Position numbers and translations under genes: made by a program. A model generated the notes under the pieces. That model was not told the DNA's origin, ran no database searches, and worked only from the letters and a program-made list of their open reading frames with translations. From assembly GCF_000807925.1 (NCBI RefSeq), contig NZ_JRVC01000007.1, positions 151,001-215,000 of the forward strand: a DNA stretch of 64,000 nucleotides, in the 5' to 3' direction. Of this stretch, positions 62,044-64,000 are shown piece by piece. This stretch comes from Novosphingobium subterraneum (lineage in GTDB: Bacteria; Pseudomonadota; Alphaproteobacteria; Sphingomonadales; Sphingomonadaceae). How positions within the stretch are numbered: position 1 is the first letter of the stretch; each line of letters begins with the position of its first letter.

Positions 62044-63567
62044 TTAGCGCGTGGCGGGGGACGAGCGACGAATGAGCGCCAGCAGTCCGCGAGCGATCTC
62101 GTGGATCTCGGCGTAAAGCGGATGGCCGAGCACTCGCAAGGAGGCGAGCCACAGCACGATCCCGAGCGCAACAGTCGATGCGGCCTGCACCAGCCCGAGT
62201 TCGGCGGGACCTTGCCCTATGAAGAACCCCAGCAATACCGGCAGGACTGCGGCCAGCGAGACCGCGGCACTACGCAACCAGCCCAGCAGGATGTCGCGGT
62301 AACGCAGCTCGAGTGTCGAAGCCAGCAAGGGCAGGTAGATCACGACCCATAGCCCGGCATGTATCACGCGCGAGGCGGCCACCCATTCCAGCCCCAGCGG
62401 CGCAGTCAATGCGATCAGCACCACGGACAGCACCGTCTCGATGACCATGCAGCGCATGAGCGGCTTCAGCCGTCCCATAAGCACCGGCAGGTCTGCATAG
62501 AGCGGCAGCGCGACGTAGCCGATCTGCGAGAGCGCAACCCAGGTGAGCAGGGGCGCCGCTGCCATCCAGCGCTCGCCGTAAAGCAGCCTGATCAGGGGCT
62601 CGCCGAGGACCGCGATGCCCGCCATGGCCGGCCAGGTTACCCCGGTATAGGCCGCCAGCACGCGCAGATAGGGTGGCCCCAAGGGTTCACCGCTATCGCG
62701 GATCCGGCGAAACGCGGGATAGAATACGCCGGTAACCGCACCCGCGATCAGCAGCCGCAACTGCAGGGCCAATCCCGATGCGCGCGCAAAGAGGCCGACA
62801 GCGGCGCTGTCGATCATGCGCCCGATGACCAGCTCCGGCGCGCGGGCAGAGAGTGAACTGCAGACCACTTGTACGGTGTTGGTGCCGCCCAGTGCCATGA
62901 CGTCTGCCGCGCGCGCTATCTTTGGCGGCCACGGCAGCATGCCGCCCGAACGCCACTGACTGATGAGCAACCGCGCCGCCTGTTGTGCGAAGGCCCCCCA
63001 GGCGAGGGCAAGCGCGCCATGACCAAGGATCGCCAGGATCAATGCGGTCAAGGCGTTGGCCACCGCCGCTCCGACCTCGATCATCGTGTTCGAACGATAG
63101 TCCATGCGGCGCTGGCAGGTCGCCTGGGGGACGATCGCCAGCGGCACGAGCAGGTAGGATGCCGCGATGACCAGAGTGATCGGCAGCAATTGCGGATCGC
63201 CATAGAAGACAGCGATCGGCCAGGCACTGGCGAGAGCCAGAAGCGCTATCCCCCAGGCGAAGACCACCGAAATCGTGAAAGCGGACCGCAGTTTCTCTGC
63301 CGTGAGATCGCGCTCTCCATTGATATAACGCGTGACGCCGAAATCCTGCAGGAATGCGACCAGCGTGACCGCGGCAAAGGCGATCGAGAACCGGCCCAGC
63401 TGATCGGGCGTGATGTACCAGCGCGCGAGCACGATGCTGGCCACGAACTGCAGCGCAAAGGAGGCATATTGCGAGATCAGCGCCCAGACGGCTGCCGCGC
63501 GGACAGACATCATCGGTGCGCCAGTCCGGTCGGTTGTCTGGTCGGCGGGTGATTGCGGAGCGGCCAT
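62044..63567 (-). CDS. Polysaccharide flippase (Wzx/MATE-like)
   Basis: This 507-residue membrane protein has about 12-14 hydrophobic segments and the oligosaccharide-flippase N-terminal pattern (S-V-R-A-A-A-V-W-A-L-I-S-Q-Y, F-S-I-A-F-A-A-V-T-L-V-A-F-L-Q-D-F-G). It moves lipid-linked sugar units across the inner membrane for exopolysaccharide or O-antigen. A glycosyltransferase gene 3 bp upstream supports this. ATG 63567 is chosen. Confidence 0.88.
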   Translation of the reverse strand: MAAPQSPADQTTDRTGAPMMSVRAAAVWALISQYASFALQFVASIVLARWYITPDQLGRFSIAFAAVTLVAFLQDFGVTRYINGERDLTAEKLRSAFTISVVFAWGIALLALASAWPIAVFYGDPQLLPITLVIAASYLLVPLAIVPQATCQRRMDYRSNTMIEVGAAVANALTALILAILGHGALALAWGAFAQQAARLLISQWRSGGMLPWPPKIARAADVMALGGTNTVQVVCSSLSARAPELVIGRMIDSAAVGLFARASGLALQLRLLIAGAVTGVFYPAFRRIRDSGEPLGPPYLRVLAAYTGVTWPAMAGIAVLGEPLIRLLYGERWMAAAPLLTWVALSQIGYVALPLYADLPVLMGRLKPLMRCMVIETVLSVVLIALTAPLGLEWVAASRVIHAGLWVVIYLPLLASTLELRYRDILLGWLRSAAVSLAAVLPVLLGFFIGQGPAELGLVQAASTVALGIVLWLASLRVLGHPLYAEIHEIARGLLALIRRSSPATR

Positions 63568-63569
63568 CG

Positions 63570-64000
63570 TCAAATACGCAGGAGCAGGGCTATTGCCAGT
63601 CGCATGGCGCGTAATGGCACGCCGAACAGGACAAGACGCATTACCGTGCGCCAAAGCTCTGGTCCGTTGCCCCCGTCGCGAACATGGCCGATCAGGAGGG
63701 GGAAACCTGCGCCGCGCATGGCATCGCGCGAATAAATGGCGCCCCGCGCAACCTTGTCCCGGATCTGGCGAGACAGGCCCGGAGTGTCGAATACTTGGTC
63801 CAGCGCCTCGACGGCGGGAAGCTGCTGCATGTGCTCTGTGGGATCCGGTCGGCCGAGCTGACGCTCGCGGTAGGCGAGTTGGGCAACGGCGGCCCCGTAT
63901 TGCTGCGCGAACGCATGGCGGTTCGAAATCTGCCCAGCATAATGCCGATAGCTGAGCAGGCGTTCGGGAATGTTCGCCAGTTTCGTGACCGATGCCAGTC
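63570..64000 (-). CDS. Probable family 2 glycosyltransferase, 5' end cut by window edge
   Basis: The frame is open to the right edge without a start, so 142 codons of the C-terminal part are seen, ending L-A-I-A-L-L-L-R-I. The segment N-I-P-E-R-L-L-S-Y-R-H-Y-A-G-Q-I-S, then A-Y-R-E-R-Q, resembles the tail of GT2 glycosyltransferases, where a sugar-binding Arg-x-His-x-x-x-Q motif is common. The catalytic GT-A domain lies outside the window. It is directly upstream of the flippase in the same polysaccharide operon. Confidence 0.65.
   Translation of the reverse strand, partial: LASVTKLANIPERLLSYRHYAGQISNRHAFAQQYGAAVAQLAYRERQLGRPDPTEHMQQLPAVEALDQVFDTPGLSRQIRDKVARGAIYSRDAMRGAGFPLLIGHVRDGGNGPELWRTVMRLVLFGVPLRAMRLAIALLLRI

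Overview
The window is GC-rich chromosomal DNA from an alphaproteobacterium of the Sphingomonadales, most likely a Novosphingobium. The support is mixed. The ABC exporter at 59116-60942 agrees, as far as I can recall, almost residue for residue with the structurally studied N. aromaticivorans Atm1 protein, and its chosen start gives the same length. A PEP-CTERM protein, a TonB receptor, an aromatic-degradation cluster and several conserved sphingomonad gene neighbourhoods fit the same group. Most of the window is core genome; no rRNA operon, CRISPR array, prophage or full-length insertion sequence is visible.

Layout. 1-4175: end of a DUF2171 gene, class I ribonucleotide reductase beta (nrdB), two small toxin-antitoxin-like pairs (DUF4160/DUF2442 and a HEPT/MNT-like pair) and small membrane proteins. 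4266-5255: a Ser/Thr-repeat PEP-CTERM protein. 5559-9112: the ruvC-deaminase-ruvA-small ORF-parDE-ruvB locus. 9114-13341: DUF3147, a secreted protein, yebC, a CPBP protease, an SDR, gapR (DUF2312) and DUF1244. 13385-24282: pyruvate kinase, a TonB receptor, two diguanylate cyclases, a YggS-type PLP protein, a ThiE-like protein and ftsK. 24416-27248: bioB-bioF-bioD, ended by a 275-bp MITE-like element. 27765-36880: a catabolic cluster for an unknown aromatic substrate (FAD hydroxylase, extradiol dioxygenase, alpha/beta hydrolase, cyclase-family enzyme, MFS importer, NTF2-like protein, Rieske oxygenase, TetR regulator, SDR). 37035-42457: tRNA-Leu(GAG), a zinc-ribbon protein, then the tightly overlapping ftsE-ftsX-ydcF-plsC-Nramp operon. 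43026-46964: tyrA-hisC, then glnK-amtB behind a consensus sigma-54 promoter. 47175-58031: an EEP-family protein, a PPOX-family protein, an alpha/beta hydrolase, prfC, pheS-pheT-epimerase, an AraC regulator, rplT-rpmI and metA with a structured leader. 58329-60942: iron storage (bfd, bfr) behind Fur-like boxes, and the Atm1 exporter. 61029-64000: a double-DTG aspartic protease, a polysaccharide flippase and the C-terminal part of a probable family 2 glycosyltransferase.

The most unusual items are: an 11-bp-period AACTC repeat found both between genes and in frame inside the epimerase gene; the MITE-like element whose ends supply the stop codons of both neighbours; the ParDE pair translationally coupled to ruvB; the metA leader whose hairpin covers the ribosome-binding site; and the aromatic cluster with a motif shared by its two divergent promoter regions. 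Functions are read from sequence motifs only; no database search was run.
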